A stretch of DNA of 64,000 nt from Mesonia aquimarina (GTDB taxonomy: Bacteria; Bacteroidota; Bacteroidia; Flavobacteriales; Flavobacteriaceae). Location: positions 124,001-188,000 of the forward strand of contig NZ_RCNV01000005.1 of NCBI RefSeq assembly GCF_003667275.1, read 5' to 3'. Positions 54,401 to 62,746 of this stretch are shown one piece after another (positions within the stretch are counted from its first letter, which is position 1; the number at the start of each line of letters is the position of its first letter). A program made the translations under genes and the position numbers. Under the pieces are notes generated by a model, which saw nothing but the letters and a program-made list of their open reading frames with translations, searched no databases and was not told where the DNA came from.

Positions 54401-54946
54401 TTAATGGCAGTATTGTTAAGTTTAGGTGGCGTGTTTTTAGGACTGGTTAGCTTTCAAATGGATTTTGTGATTATCATGACGATGATGGGAATCATTTCAC
54501 TGGCCGGAATTGTAGTGAATAACGCTATTGTTTTAATTGATTATACGCAAATTTTAATCGACAGAAAAAAAGAAGATCTTGGCTTAGCCGATGAAGACTA
54601 CTTAACCAAAAAACAATATTTTGAGGTTATTGTAGCCGGTGGTAAATCAAGATTACGTCCTGTTTTATTAACGGCTATCACCACTGTTTTAGGTTTAATT
54701 CCATTAGCTGCTGGACTAAACATTGACTTTTTCTCATTGTTCATAGATTACGACCCAAAAATTTATATTGGTGGAGACAACGTGATCTTCTGGGGACCAT
54801 TAGCGTGGACGGTAATTTTTGGACTTACCTTTGCAACATTCTTAACTTTAGTAGTTGTTCCGGTAATGTTCTATTTAAGTAACCGTGGAAAAATTAAATT
54901 TAGACAAAAAAGAGGAAAGCCTTTACAAGCTTCTATAGAAAATTAA
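51470..54946 (+). CDS. RND efflux permease (second operon)
   Basis: This 1158-residue permease, about 100 longer than AcrB, has the RND fold with 12 transmembrane segments. The extra length is mainly a hydrophobic helix pair inserted around residues 510-570 and a longer C-terminal loop. In TM4 it has a single acidic residue, Asp413, followed by Asn (GMLVDNGIVVVENV). In TM10 Asn-Asn (GIVVNNAIVLID) replaces the AcrB Lys-Asn. It therefore belongs to a different RND branch from the pump at 1593. It is the last gene of the tetR operon and ends before a terminator. Confidence 0.93.
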   Translation: MANKNTQKEFPVSSWAIDNKMTVFVIIAIVMIGGLLSYYSMPREAFPEIVETKIYVSSVNPGNSAEDVEKFITEPLEEEFNDIAGIKEITSTTLQDYSIVIVEFEEDIEVPDAKQKVKDKVDLVKAETTWPTLDNGAKVEPNVFDLNISEEQPILNINLTGNYTVQQLKDYAEHLQDKIELLPQIKEATIRGAEEKEVEIAVNVYKMTASKVSFDDIINSVRMENKTISGGNITENGVEKNIRVIGEIEEPQELGDVVVKRDDGVVYLKDIAVINFQEKDPTTFAREYGDPVVMLDIKKRAGKNMIEAVEEIKQIVETEQENYYPEDLHISLSNDQSIKTENQVNDLVNNIIFGVILVVGVLMFFLGFRNALFVGIAIPLSMFLSFIVLSSLGFTLNTMVLFALVMGLGMLVDNGIVVVENVYSLMSEGMPRIKAAKQGLGEIAWPIIASTATTLAAFFPLGLWPGTIGKFMVIFPITLSIVLGSSLFVALIINSMLTSQYMAINEKEAKQKRVIRLSIIFAIVGIVFLVAGFMLPSGILRGLGNLILFIIIMVWVYRKILKQAVHYFQYKSLKKLESFYERFLKFALRGKKAYLFFFGTLGVLIFSFVLVGIAQPNVLFFPENQPNQIITYIEYPEGTAIEKTNKLTKKIEERIFESIKKYEDEDGYNYMVESAISQVGEGAGNPQTDGGQQNEMPHKGKITLSMREFNERRGVKSSTVLSEVREAVKGFPGASVIVEKDAAGPPAGYPINIEVSGEDYNKMLAEAEQLRSFIQELSIEGIEELKVDVNKAKPELDVRVDRKKAGRLGVSTVSVGQTLRRAIYGEEISTFKEGEDDYEINVRFNEDFRYQENAIFNQPITFKNQNTGELIQVPISALVTKKPTATFSSIKRKDLKRVITVYSNVLEGYNGNEIVNQIKKELKNYETPTGINFKFTGEQEEQEKNMNFLIKALLIALGGILLILVAQFNSLSKPVIILMAVLLSLGGVFLGLVSFQMDFVIIMTMMGIISLAGIVVNNAIVLIDYTQILIDRKKEDLGLADEDYLTKKQYFEVIVAGGKSRLRPVLLTAITTVLGLIPLAAGLNIDFFSLFIDYDPKIYIGGDNVIFWGPLAWTVIFGLTFATFLTLVVVPVMFYLSNRGKIKFRQKRGKPLQASIEN

Positions 54947-54958
54947 AAATATAAAAGC

Positions 54959-54992
54959 CCGCCTATAAAAAAATTATAGGCGGTTTCTTTTT
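54959..54992. terminator. Terminator after the second RND operon
   Basis: CCGCCTATAA (54959-54968) pairs with TTATAGGCGG (54974-54983), followed by a T-rich tract. It lies between the convergent pump gene and the T9SS cargo gene and may serve both. Confidence 0.85.
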
Positions 54993-55002
54993 GTTACAAC
55001 TA

Positions 55003-55710
55003 CTACTGCTTTACAATTTTCTGTATACTTTTTCCTGTTTTATTTTTAATGTGGACAAAATAAAGCCCACTGGAAAGTTTTGAAATATCATAAGAGTGTT
55101 GCGCTTCTTTAAAATACAACACTTCTTTTCCCTTAAGAGAAAAAATACGTACTGATGTAACTTTTTCACCGGACTGCATTGTTACCTGAAAGCTGTTGGT
55201 TGTAGGATTAGGGTACAAGCTAAACACCACTATTTCTTTATCGCCAACCGCAAGTTGTTGGTTACGGTAAATGGCTTGATTGCCAATTTCATTCTCAATA
55301 GTAAGAATAACGTCTGTCCCATCTTGGCTAAATGAATAAGTATACACATGGTTCTCTAAAGGAGGTTCACTAAATATAAATACATCTTGGGTATAGCTGT
55401 TTTCAAACTGCTGATTTGAGGAATTGCTACAAGAGCCTAAAGTACTCGATGCATAGGTTACATAAAAACTATTTGGGTTAGTTGAATATTCTAATTCTGC
55501 ATCAAAATAATTGCACACAGTAGTTACAAACCAACCATTTTCAAAAATGGCTGTAATTTCATTCACTTCACTATTAAGTGCGGGATTTTGAATGGTTTGC
55601 CCGCCAATAATTAACTTCTCTAAATACCAGGTATGGTCTTCTAAAGGGGCTATTTGTGCTACGCTGTTAAAACTTAATAAACAAATGAGTATTTTTATAA
55701 TTGTTTTCAT
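55003..55710 (-). CDS. Secreted protein with T9SS type A sorting domain
   Basis: The 235 residues have a Sec signal peptide (to about residue 18, SVAQ). A beta-rich domain of about 130 residues (TWYLEKLIIGGQTI; NEITAIFENGWFVTTVCNYF; NHVYTYSFSQDGTDVILTIEN) resembles small META-like folds. The C-terminal sorting domain is typical (VVFSLYPNPTTNSFQV; SVRIFSLKGKEVL; YDISKLSSGLYFVHIKN; QKIVKQ). It should be exported by the type IX system and anchored or released at the cell surface. The role is unknown. Confidence 0.9.
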   Translation of the reverse strand: MKTIIKILICLLSFNSVAQIAPLEDHTWYLEKLIIGGQTIQNPALNSEVNEITAIFENGWFVTTVCNYFDAELEYSTNPNSFYVTYASSTLGSCSNSSNQQFENSYTQDVFIFSEPPLENHVYTYSFSQDGTDVILTIENEIGNQAIYRNQQLAVGDKEIVVFSLYPNPTTNSFQVTMQSGEKVTSVRIFSLKGKEVLYFKEAQHSYDISKLSSGLYFVHIKNKTGKSIQKIVKQ

Positions 55711-55756
55711 GGTTATTGGAGTTGGTTAGTGTTATAAAGCTACATAAAAAAGCATC

Positions 55757-55789
55757 AAAAAAAAAGACTGCCTTTTCAGACAGCCTTTT
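55757..55789 (-). terminator. Terminator after the DUF3078 gene
   Basis: On the minus strand, AAAAGGCTG (55789-55781) pairs with CAGTCTTTT (55770-55762) over about 9 bp including one G-T pair, around a 10-base loop, and leads into a long T-run. Confidence 0.6.
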
Positions 55790-55811
55790 CTTATTGGAAT
55801 TTTAAACTAAA

Positions 55812-56753
55812 TTATTCTTCAGGGTTTAATTTATAGGTTAAACCAACACCCAAAACTTCTCTAACCTGAAAGGCTCTAACAGCGTTATCGTCATAAATTG
55901 TTTGAAAAATAAAGCTTGCTGAAAGAAAACTATTCACTTTCATATTTAGGTTCATGGTATAATCTAAATCAACGTTTTGTAGATCTTCTAAATAGTTAGA
56001 ATAAAGGTTTATAATATTTTCCATGGTAACATTTTCAACCAACGTAAATTTTGCATATCCGTTGATGGAAGCACCAAATTCAAAACGTGTTGATTCGCCT
56101 CGATCTACACCAAAGTAATCTCCATCTACATAACCCGGAACTGTTGTAAAGCGATCATCAACAAAAATAAAACGAGCCGTTGCCGGGGCTATATTCACTT
56201 TTAAGTTGTCGTTTTTCTTCCATAAAAAACCAGGACCAAACTGTAAATATCCAGGCGACATAAACTTTGTATATTCTGTTCTCTCTACACGTGTACCAAT
56301 TACATCTCCGGTAAGAGGATCTGTAATTTCAATATCGTTATACTCGTAGCCTTCTTGAAACTGTGTTTTAAAGTTTACAAAGAAAGAGTAAAACCAATTA
56401 GATTCATTAATTTGTTTACCCGCTACAGAATTTATCTCAAGGCGGTCGTTTGTTTTACGCGTAAAATTTTCGTTATCATTTTTAGTAAGACCAAAATCAG
56501 CTAAAAAAGTATTATCCCAGGTAAAATCTCCTTTACGATAATTTAGACTGTAGCTAATATTTACATTACCGGCGTAGTTAGAAGTTCCTCCTCCTTGCCA
56601 CTCTTCGTTAAAAGCAGCTTGGTTAAATAATAAAGAAAAATCTCCAGATTGTTGCCAACCTTGTTTTGGTTCTTCGTTTTCGTCACTATCTTGAGCAAAA
56701 ACGGTAGCAATTGCCCCTAAAAATAATGCTAGACTAAGTATGCTTTTTTTCAT
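55812..56753 (-). CDS. DUF3078 outer-membrane beta-barrel protein
   Basis: The 313-residue protein has a signal peptide (MKKSILSLALFLGAIATVFAQ) and the DUF3078 motifs GWQQSGDFSLLFNQAAFNEEWQGGGTSNYA and SYSLNYRKGDFTWDNTFLADFG. Beta-hairpins with large aromatic content follow, ending AFQVREVLGVGLTYKLNPEE. It is probably an outer-membrane barrel of unknown role. The frame extends two codons upstream to a TTG, but the ATG at 56753 is the natural start. It follows the DUF2480 gene on the same strand, with its own TAACTTTG -7 element. Confidence 0.88.
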   Translation of the reverse strand: MKKSILSLALFLGAIATVFAQDSDENEEPKQGWQQSGDFSLLFNQAAFNEEWQGGGTSNYAGNVNISYSLNYRKGDFTWDNTFLADFGLTKNDNENFTRKTNDRLEINSVAGKQINESNWFYSFFVNFKTQFQEGYEYNDIEITDPLTGDVIGTRVERTEYTKFMSPGYLQFGPGFLWKKNDNLKVNIAPATARFIFVDDRFTTVPGYVDGDYFGVDRGESTRFEFGASINGYAKFTLVENVTMENIINLYSNYLEDLQNVDLDYTMNLNMKVNSFLSASFIFQTIYDDNAVRAFQVREVLGVGLTYKLNPEE

Positions 56754-56785
56754 AAACAATAAATTTTTTGATTTGATATTGTTTA

Positions 56786-56793
56786 CAAAGTTA
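56786..56793 (-). promoter_or_regulatory. Probable -7 element (TAACTTTG) for the DUF3078 gene
   Basis: On the minus strand an exact TAnnTTTG match lies 32 bases before the ATG. It suggests DUF3078 is transcribed separately from the suf genes upstream. No clear -33 element. Confidence 0.45.
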
Positions 56794-56834
56794 AGCTATT
56801 TAGTGAATTGAAGGTTAAGGAGACTTAAATTCAG

Positions 56835-57347
56835 TTATTTTTTTGGTTTTTTATAAAGCGGAACCGAAGAGCAAGCTTCACCAAACATTAAACTTTTTAC
56901 TACCGGCTGAAGTTTTTGAATAATTTGAATATAAGCGTTATCCGGTACCGGTTTATTAGAACAGCCCTTTACGATAACAGGTAAACCTTGAAATTCAGAA
57001 ACATCTAATTGATTGATAATTTCCTGATAAATTGATGATTCTAAACCGGTTAAATTCCCTAAAACTACTTTTTTTGCATATGGTTCCAATTCAGCCGTAA
57101 TCAACATAAACGCCCATACCGGCACAATAGCGTCTGAACTGCACGTAAGGGCAACAAAGTTATCTTGATAAACAGACCAATTGTGATCTTTTACAGCTTG
57201 CCGAAATTCTTTTTCGCGTAACACAAAACCTTCGTAGAGCCAATCTTTAAGATCGAAAAGTATACGTTCTCCTTTGGGATAATGATCTTCTAAGTTGAAG
57301 GTTTTTAACTTACTATTTGCTACTCGATTTACAATCTCTTCAGGCAT
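56835..57347 (-). CDS. DUF2480 family protein
   Basis: The 170-residue cytoplasmic protein matches the DUF2480 family of Bacteroidota (start MPEEIVNRVANSKLKTFNLEDHYPKGERILFDLKDWL). It has conserved cysteines: TCSSDAIVPVWAF, GCSNKPVPD and EACSSVPLYKK. These are suggestive because the gene lies in the suf cluster 23 bases after sufT, so a metal or Fe-S role is possible but unproven. No signal peptide. Confidence 0.85.
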   Translation of the reverse strand: MPEEIVNRVANSKLKTFNLEDHYPKGERILFDLKDWLYEGFVLREKEFRQAVKDHNWSVYQDNFVALTCSSDAIVPVWAFMLITAELEPYAKKVVLGNLTGLESSIYQEIINQLDVSEFQGLPVIVKGCSNKPVPDNAYIQIIQKLQPVVKSLMFGEACSSVPLYKKPKK

Positions 57348-57370
57348 AAAAATTAATTTCTGATATTATA

Positions 57371-57697
57371 CTATAACATTCCGAGTTCTAGCTTGGCTTC
57401 TTCACTCATTAAATCTTGAGACCAAGGCGGATCGAAGGTTAATTCTAACTCGCAATCGTTTACCATATCAATAGACTTCACACGCTCTTCTACTTCTTGC
57501 GGAAGACTTTCTGCAACCGGGCAGTTTGGCGTGGTTAAGGTCATTAAAATTTTTACATCAAGATTTTCATTGACAAAAACATCGTAAATCAATCCTAATT
57601 CATATATATCCACAGGAATTTCAGGATCATAAATTGTTTTTAAAACTCTAACAATTTTTTCACCTAATTCGTTGGTATCTATTTTTTTTTCTTCCAT
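57371..57697 (-). CDS. sufT: SufT-like DUF59 (MIP18-family) Fe-S maturation protein
   Basis: The 108-residue protein has the DUF59 motif IYDPEIPVDIYELGLIYDV and the conserved cysteine in LTTPNCPVAES. Such proteins help deliver Fe-S clusters to target enzymes. It lies downstream of sufE, separated by a 170-base gap that contains a 16-bp tandem repeat. Confidence 0.9.
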   Translation of the reverse strand: MEEKKIDTNELGEKIVRVLKTIYDPEIPVDIYELGLIYDVFVNENLDVKILMTLTTPNCPVAESLPQEVEERVKSIDMVNDCELELTFDPPWSQDLMSEEAKLELGML

Positions 57698-57824
57698 TTT
57701 TTTTGTTTTTAGGTTAATAGTTTTTTAGTTGGATAGTTCTTAGTTTACTTACTTTTAGAATTCAAGTGTTTTTTTGATATACTGAAAAAAGTACTGATGA
57801 CTATAAAAACTAGCTCCTTATTGC

Positions 57825-57856
57825 ACTATCAAACTATTAGACTATCAAACTATTGG
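57825..57856. repeat. 16-bp tandem direct repeat
   Basis: ACTATCAAACTATTAG (57825-57840) is followed directly by ACTATCAAACTATTGG (57841-57856), with one mismatch. It lies in the non-coding gap between sufE and sufT, which is otherwise AT-rich with no visible gene. Confidence 0.7.
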
Positions 57857-57867
57857 TCTGTAAAAAA

Positions 57868-58293
57868 CTACTCTACTTTAGTTTGATATGCCAAAGCATA
57901 CATTTTTAGTTGCTTAATCATACTTACTAATCCGTTTGCACGGGTAGGCGACAAATGCTCTTTTAAGCCAATTTCATCGATAAAATCTGTGTCAGCTTCT
58001 AAAATTGCTTTTGGCGATTGATTTGAAAACACTCTAATTAATATGGCAATAATCCCTTTTGTAATTACAGCATCGCTATCAGCAGTAAAAACAACTTTAT
58101 CATCTTCCATATTGGCATGAACCCAAACTTTACTTTGGCAGCCTTTAATAATATTTTCTTCGGTTTTGTATTGCTCATCAATAATAGGAAGTGATTTACC
58201 CAGCTCTATCATATACTCATAGCGCTGCATCCAATCGTCAAACATTGCAAACTCATCTACAATTTCTTCCTGTATTTTTTTTATTGTACTCAA
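57868..58293 (-). CDS. sufE: SufE cysteine-desulfurase activator
   Basis: The 141-residue protein accepts sulfur from SufS. It has the conserved sequence FDDWMQRYEYMIELGKSLP and the sulfur-accepting Cys in IIKGCQSKVWVH. The start is a TTG at 58293, 2 bases after the stop of the META-domain gene; no nearby ATG gives the conserved N-terminus. Confidence 0.93.
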   Translation of the reverse strand: MSTIKKIQEEIVDEFAMFDDWMQRYEYMIELGKSLPIIDEQYKTEENIIKGCQSKVWVHANMEDDKVVFTADSDAVITKGIIAILIRVFSNQSPKAILEADTDFIDEIGLKEHLSPTRANGLVSMIKQLKMYALAYQTKVE

Positions 58294-58295
58294 AT

Positions 58296-58709
58296 CTACT
58301 CTTGTTTAGTTAAACTTGCTTTTACAAGTGTTTTTTGGGCATCGTTTTTTAATTCAAGCGTTTTCCCATCAAATTTATAATGTGTAATCTTGTCAAAACT
58401 TGACAGTAGATTTTGCTCAATTTTCATCCCTTGAGCACACATTTTTCTTGTAGAAACAACTTTGCTGATTTCAAGTTTTGTATTTTCAGTTGAATATGTT
58501 CCTGTGTAAGAATTACAACCGCCTACACCAGAAATTCTATTTTCTTCGGGTGAAAAATTAATGCTAACCTCTAAAGATTCCACTTTTTGCTGATCGATTT
58601 GCACCACTTCAAAATTCATCTGTTTATCAATCATTTTATTTTTAGTGGTTTGACATGCCCCTAAAATCAGTAAAAAACTGAGTATGACAACATTTTTTAT
58701 TATTTTCAT
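58296..58709 (-). CDS. META-domain (HslJ-like) lipoprotein
   Basis: The 137-residue protein has a lipoprotein signal peptide with lipobox ILGAC. A META domain follows, including GVGGCNSYTGTYS and TRKMCAQGMKIEQNLLSSFDKIT. HslJ-type META proteins are linked to heat and antibiotic tolerance in E. coli. Here the gene sits between sufS (4-base overlap) and sufE (2-base gap), so it is co-expressed with Fe-S assembly genes, an unusual location. Confidence 0.85.
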   Translation of the reverse strand: MKIIKNVVILSFLLILGACQTTKNKMIDKQMNFEVVQIDQQKVESLEVSINFSPEENRISGVGGCNSYTGTYSTENTKLEISKVVSTRKMCAQGMKIEQNLLSSFDKITHYKFDGKTLELKNDAQKTLVKASLTKQE

Positions 58710-59917
58710 GATAACATAATTTTTGCTCGTTTTACTGCTTTTACAAAACTATCTATTTCACTTTTTGTATTGTAAAATGAAAAAGAAGCGCGAACCGTTC
58801 CCGGTATTTTATAATAATCCATGATAGGTTGCGCGCAATGATGACCGGTTCTTACGGCTATTCCTAATTTATCAACAATGGTACCAATATCATACGGATG
58901 CATTCCTTCAATATTGAAAGAAATTACGGCTGTTTTTTTAACGGATGTCCCGAAGATTTTCATACCCTCAATTTCCAGTAGTTTTTCAGTCGCGTAAGTC
59001 AATAATTCGTGTTCATATTCCGCAATCGTATCAAACCCGATTTCGTGTAAATAATCTATTGCTTTTCCAAAGGCAATACCTCCGCAAATATTTGGTGTTC
59101 CGGCTTCAAATTTATGTGGTAGACCAGCGTAAGTTGTTTTCTCAAAACTAACCTGATCTATCATTTCTCCTCCTCCTTGATAAGGTGGCAATTTATTTAA
59201 CCATTCTTCTTTTCCGTATAAAATACCTACTCCGGTTGGACCGCACATTTTGTGTGCAGAAACCACATAAAAATCGACATCTAATTGCTGAACATCGGCT
59301 TGAATATGCGGAGCAGCTTGTGCCCCATCAATTAAAACGGCCGCATTTTTTTGATGTGCTTTTTGTATAATTTCTTCAATCGGATTAATTGTTCCGAGTG
59401 CATTTGAAACGTGATTTAAAAAAACCAGTTTTGTTTTCTCAGAAAGCAAATCATAAAAAGTATTCATGTCTAACTCTCCTTCTTCTGTCATAGGGATAAC
59501 GCGAAGTTTCGCTCCAGTTTTTTGACAAAGCATTTGCCAGGGAACAATATTAGAATGATGTTCTAAAGCAGAAACCAAAATTTCTTCTCCTTTTTTGATT
59601 TCTGAAGCAAAACCGTTCGCGACTAAATTAATACCGTGCGTAGTTCCGGAAGTAAAAATTATTTCTTCTTTTTTTTTGGCATTAAAATGCGCGCGTATGG
59701 TTTCTCGCGCTTCTTCGTAAGCTTCAGTTGCTTCTTGCGAAAGTGTATGAACTCCACGATGAATATTAGCATTGTACTTCTGATAATAATCAACAATCGC
59801 ATTAATCACCGTACTTGGCGTTTGTGAGGTTGCGGCATTATCAAAATACACCAGCGGATGCCCATTTACTTTTCGAGAAAGTATCGGAAAATCGACTCTT
59901 ATTTTTTCGATATTCAT
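58706..59917 (-). CDS. sufS: SufS cysteine desulfurase
   Basis: This pyridoxal-phosphate enzyme takes sulfur from cysteine. From the ATG at 59917 it has 403 residues. The PLP-binding Lys223 is in SAHKMCGPTG, and the active-site Cys361 is in the RTGHHCAQP motif. The start YFDNAATSQTP is typical of class II desulfurases. An alternative ATG at 59932 adds five residues; I prefer 59917 because MNIEKIRVDFPIL matches the family. Confidence 0.97.
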   Translation of the reverse strand: MNIEKIRVDFPILSRKVNGHPLVYFDNAATSQTPSTVINAIVDYYQKYNANIHRGVHTLSQEATEAYEEARETIRAHFNAKKKEEIIFTSGTTHGINLVANGFASEIKKGEEILVSALEHHSNIVPWQMLCQKTGAKLRVIPMTEEGELDMNTFYDLLSEKTKLVFLNHVSNALGTINPIEEIIQKAHQKNAAVLIDGAQAAPHIQADVQQLDVDFYVVSAHKMCGPTGVGILYGKEEWLNKLPPYQGGGEMIDQVSFEKTTYAGLPHKFEAGTPNICGGIAFGKAIDYLHEIGFDTIAEYEHELLTYATEKLLEIEGMKIFGTSVKKTAVISFNIEGMHPYDIGTIVDKLGIAVRTGHHCAQPIMDYYKIPGTVRASFSFYNTKSEIDSFVKAVKRAKIMLS

Positions 59918-59935
59918 AGTGCTAATTTTCATAAT

Positions 59936-60580
59936 TTATTTATTGATTATTGAGGCTAGATTTATATATACATTTAAATAAGCCCCCGCAGTTGAAGTAT
60001 CGATATTTTCATTATCGATCCAATTACTTAACCCATAATAACCAATGATTTCAGCGCCAATTAACGATGAAAATTGAAGTCCGAACCCTAAATTGGCTCC
60101 AATATTCGTGCTTTTATAAAAATTTTCTTCTAATTCAAAGTTATTGCGAGCGTCTTCTTCATTTAAAATGAACGAAAATTGTGGACCCGCTAATAGATAA
60201 AAACCTTTTCCGTATTCCTTATTAACATCAAATTTCAACAAAGGTTGAAACTTGATAGCAGATTTCATTACATCCAATTCTGTAGATTCATTATTATCTG
60301 AATAAATAAGATACTCATCTACATTTTTACTGTAAAAAAGATTGGCTTTTATTCCGAAAGATTCATTTAACGAGTAATCAAAATATCCGCCAATATTTAC
60401 AGGGAATCCTTTTTCATTGAAAGGAGAATAACTATCTCCAGCATACAAGTTTTCATCAGCACCATCGGTTTCAACTGAAATATAATTTGCTCCAAAAGAT
60501 AAACCGTAGCTTATTTTTTGTGCAAAAGCCAAACTAGAGATCAGAAAAAAAAAGAGGAAGCTTAACGTTGAATTTTTCAT
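59936..60580 (-). CDS. Small outer-membrane beta-barrel protein in the suf cluster
   Basis: The roughly 214-residue protein has a signal peptide (MKNSTLSFLFFFLISSLAFAQ) and a porin-family barrel pattern (ISYGLSFGANYISV; GGYFDYSLNESFGIKANLFYSKN; GFYLLAGPQFSFIL; IGANLGFGLQF; GAYLNVYINLASI). The frame continues upstream, but the ATG at 60580 avoids overlap with sufD and fits the signal peptide. It sits between sufD and sufS, where an outer-membrane protein is not expected. Confidence 0.8.
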   Translation of the reverse strand: MKNSTLSFLFFFLISSLAFAQKISYGLSFGANYISVETDGADENLYAGDSYSPFNEKGFPVNIGGYFDYSLNESFGIKANLFYSKNVDEYLIYSDNNESTELDVMKSAIKFQPLLKFDVNKEYGKGFYLLAGPQFSFILNEEDARNNFELEENFYKSTNIGANLGFGLQFSSLIGAEIIGYYGLSNWIDNENIDTSTAGAYLNVYINLASIINK

Positions 60581-60584
60581 ATTA

Positions 60585-61901
60585 CTACAAATCAAACCCT
60601 AAATTTACATTCAGTTTATTCGCGATAAGTTTATTGATTCGTTTTTTTAACTCCGGTATTTTTACACTTTCTAATACATTATTAGCAAAAGCGTACATTA
60701 ATAACGCTCTAGCTTCTTTAGCGGGAATACCTCTAGATTTTAAATAAAATAACGCCTCTTCATCTAACTGACCAATTGTACAACCGTGACTACACTGCAC
60801 ATCATCTGCAAAAATTTCCAATTGCGGCTTTGAATTAATGGTCGCTTTATCACTCACCAAAATATTATTGTTGCTTTGGTACGCATTAATTTTTTGCGCA
60901 ATTTTATCTACCAAAACCTTTCCGTTAAATACTCCCACCGCTTTATCATCAAAAATCCCTTTATAATCTTGATGACTCTCGCAATTTGGTTGTGAATGAT
61001 GAACCAAGGTATTGTGGTCTACGTGCTGTTTTCCTTCAATAATGGTTACGCCATTCATGGTAGAATCTATATGTTCTCCCCTTTGATAGAAGTTAAGATT
61101 GTTACGCGTTAATTTTCCGCCAAAAGAAAAGGTATGTACAGAACAATTACTTTCGTCTTTTTGGTCAACGTAGGTATTATCAATTAAAGAGGCAGAAAGT
61201 TTATCATTCTGAATTTTATAATAATCTACCATCGCTCTTTTTTCAGCAAAAATCTCGGTTACCGAATTTGTAAAAACCGGATTTTCTGTTAAGCTTTGGT
61301 GACGCTCAATAATTTGTACTTGAGAATTCTCTCCCACCACAACCAAGTTTCTAGGCTGAAGCATTAATGCAGCTTCATTTCCCGTAGAAAGATTTAAAAT
61401 CTGAATAGGTTTGTCTGAAACTGTATTATTTGGAATATGAATAAAAGCTCCTTCACGAGAAAATGCGGTATTTAACGAATTTAAACCATCGTCTGAAGGT
61501 GCAATTTTATTGAAATACTTCTCCATAATCTCTTTGTACTTTGGCTTATCTAGAGCCGAAGACATTAAACAAGCATCTATTTTATCGTGCGTTGTTTCTG
61601 ATAAATGTGAGGAGTAAATTCCATCAATAAAAACAATGGTGTACGCGTCTATATCGTGAATAAAATATTTTTTAACATCACGATATTCAATGGTACTTTC
61701 CTTTTTAGGAAAAATGCTATAATCTTCTTTTAAGATTGAATTTAAAGAAGTGTATTTCCAAGCTTCTTCTTTTTTTGTAGGAAATCCTTTTGATTCAAAA
61801 TTTTTAAGCGCTTTATTTCTAATGGTATGAATATCGCTACTTACATCTACCTGCTCTTCAAAAGCAAAAAAAGAAGAAATTAATTTATCTTTTAAACTCA
61901 T
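60585..61901 (-). CDS. sufD: SufD Fe-S scaffold component
   Basis: The 438-residue protein is part of the SufBC2D assembly complex. Its C-terminal beta-helix contains SQVQIIERH, the HHSQPNCESHQDYKGIFDDKAVGVFNGKVLVD region, and the conserved His in CSHGCTIGQLDEEALFYLKSRGI. The start at 61901 (MSLKDKLISSFFAFEEQ) is the natural one; a frame open to 61931 adds ten residues. sufC lies upstream. Confidence 0.95.
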   Translation of the reverse strand: MSLKDKLISSFFAFEEQVDVSSDIHTIRNKALKNFESKGFPTKKEEAWKYTSLNSILKEDYSIFPKKESTIEYRDVKKYFIHDIDAYTIVFIDGIYSSHLSETTHDKIDACLMSSALDKPKYKEIMEKYFNKIAPSDDGLNSLNTAFSREGAFIHIPNNTVSDKPIQILNLSTGNEAALMLQPRNLVVVGENSQVQIIERHQSLTENPVFTNSVTEIFAEKRAMVDYYKIQNDKLSASLIDNTYVDQKDESNCSVHTFSFGGKLTRNNLNFYQRGEHIDSTMNGVTIIEGKQHVDHNTLVHHSQPNCESHQDYKGIFDDKAVGVFNGKVLVDKIAQKINAYQSNNNILVSDKATINSKPQLEIFADDVQCSHGCTIGQLDEEALFYLKSRGIPAKEARALLMYAFANNVLESVKIPELKKRINKLIANKLNVNLGFDL

Positions 61902-61984
61902 AGTTTTTTCTTGTTTTCTGGGTTGGCGCAAGTCTATAACTATTGCTATCCCGTTTTGTTAAAAATCGGCTTATTCAGTTTTTA

Positions 61985-62740
61985 TTAAACTGATTTTGCT
62001 TCGGTTTTTAACCAATCGTAACCGTGCTCCTCTAACTTATGTGCTAATTCTTTTCCGCCGGATTTTACAATTTTCCCGTCTAATAAAACGTGAACATAAT
62101 CTGGCACAATATAATTAAGCAAACGTTGGTAGTGTGTAATTACCATTACTGCGTTTTCTTTAGTACGTAATTTATTTACCCCATCAGAAACTATACGCAA
62201 AGCATCAATATCTAAACCGGAATCTGTTTCATCTAGAATAGCCAATTTTGGCTCCATCATAGCCATCTGGAAAATTTCGTTACGCTTTTTTTCTCCTCCT
62301 GAAAAACCTTCGTTTAACGAACGTGATAAAAACTTACGATCCATTTCTAGCATTTCTGACTTTTCACGGATTTTTTTCAGCATATCTTTTGCCGGCATTT
62401 CTTCTAAGCCTTGTGCTTTTCTCGTTTCGTTGATTGCGGTTTTCATAAAATTAGTAACCGAAACACCAGGAATTTCTACCGGATATTGCATCGATAAGAA
62501 AATACCATTGTGTGCGCGCTCGTCAACTTCCATTTCAGAGATATCCTCATTTTCAAGAATAATTTCGCCATCAGTCATCTCAAACTCTTCCTTCCCGGCA
62601 ATTACAGAAGCTAGCGTACTTTTACCAGAACCGTTTGGCCCCATAATAGCATGTACCTCGCCTGCATTAATTTCTAAATTTATTCCTTTTAATATTTCTT
62701 TTCCTTCTACACTTGCGTGTAAATTTTTTATCTTTAACAT
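61985..62740 (-). CDS. sufC: SufC ATPase
   Basis: This 251-residue ABC-type ATPase works with SufB and SufD. It has Walker A MGPNGSGKST, signature FSGGEKKRNEI and Walker B LAILDETDSGLDIDAL, where the GLD motif and Asp/Ser differ slightly from transporters, as typical of SufC. It lies 6 bases downstream of the lipoprotein gene and 83 bases upstream of sufD. Confidence 0.97.
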   Translation of the reverse strand: MLKIKNLHASVEGKEILKGINLEINAGEVHAIMGPNGSGKSTLASVIAGKEEFEMTDGEIILENEDISEMEVDERAHNGIFLSMQYPVEIPGVSVTNFMKTAINETRKAQGLEEMPAKDMLKKIREKSEMLEMDRKFLSRSLNEGFSGGEKKRNEIFQMAMMEPKLAILDETDSGLDIDALRIVSDGVNKLRTKENAVMVITHYQRLLNYIVPDYVHVLLDGKIVKSGGKELAHKLEEHGYDWLKTEAKSV

Positions 62741-62746
62741 AGTCTC

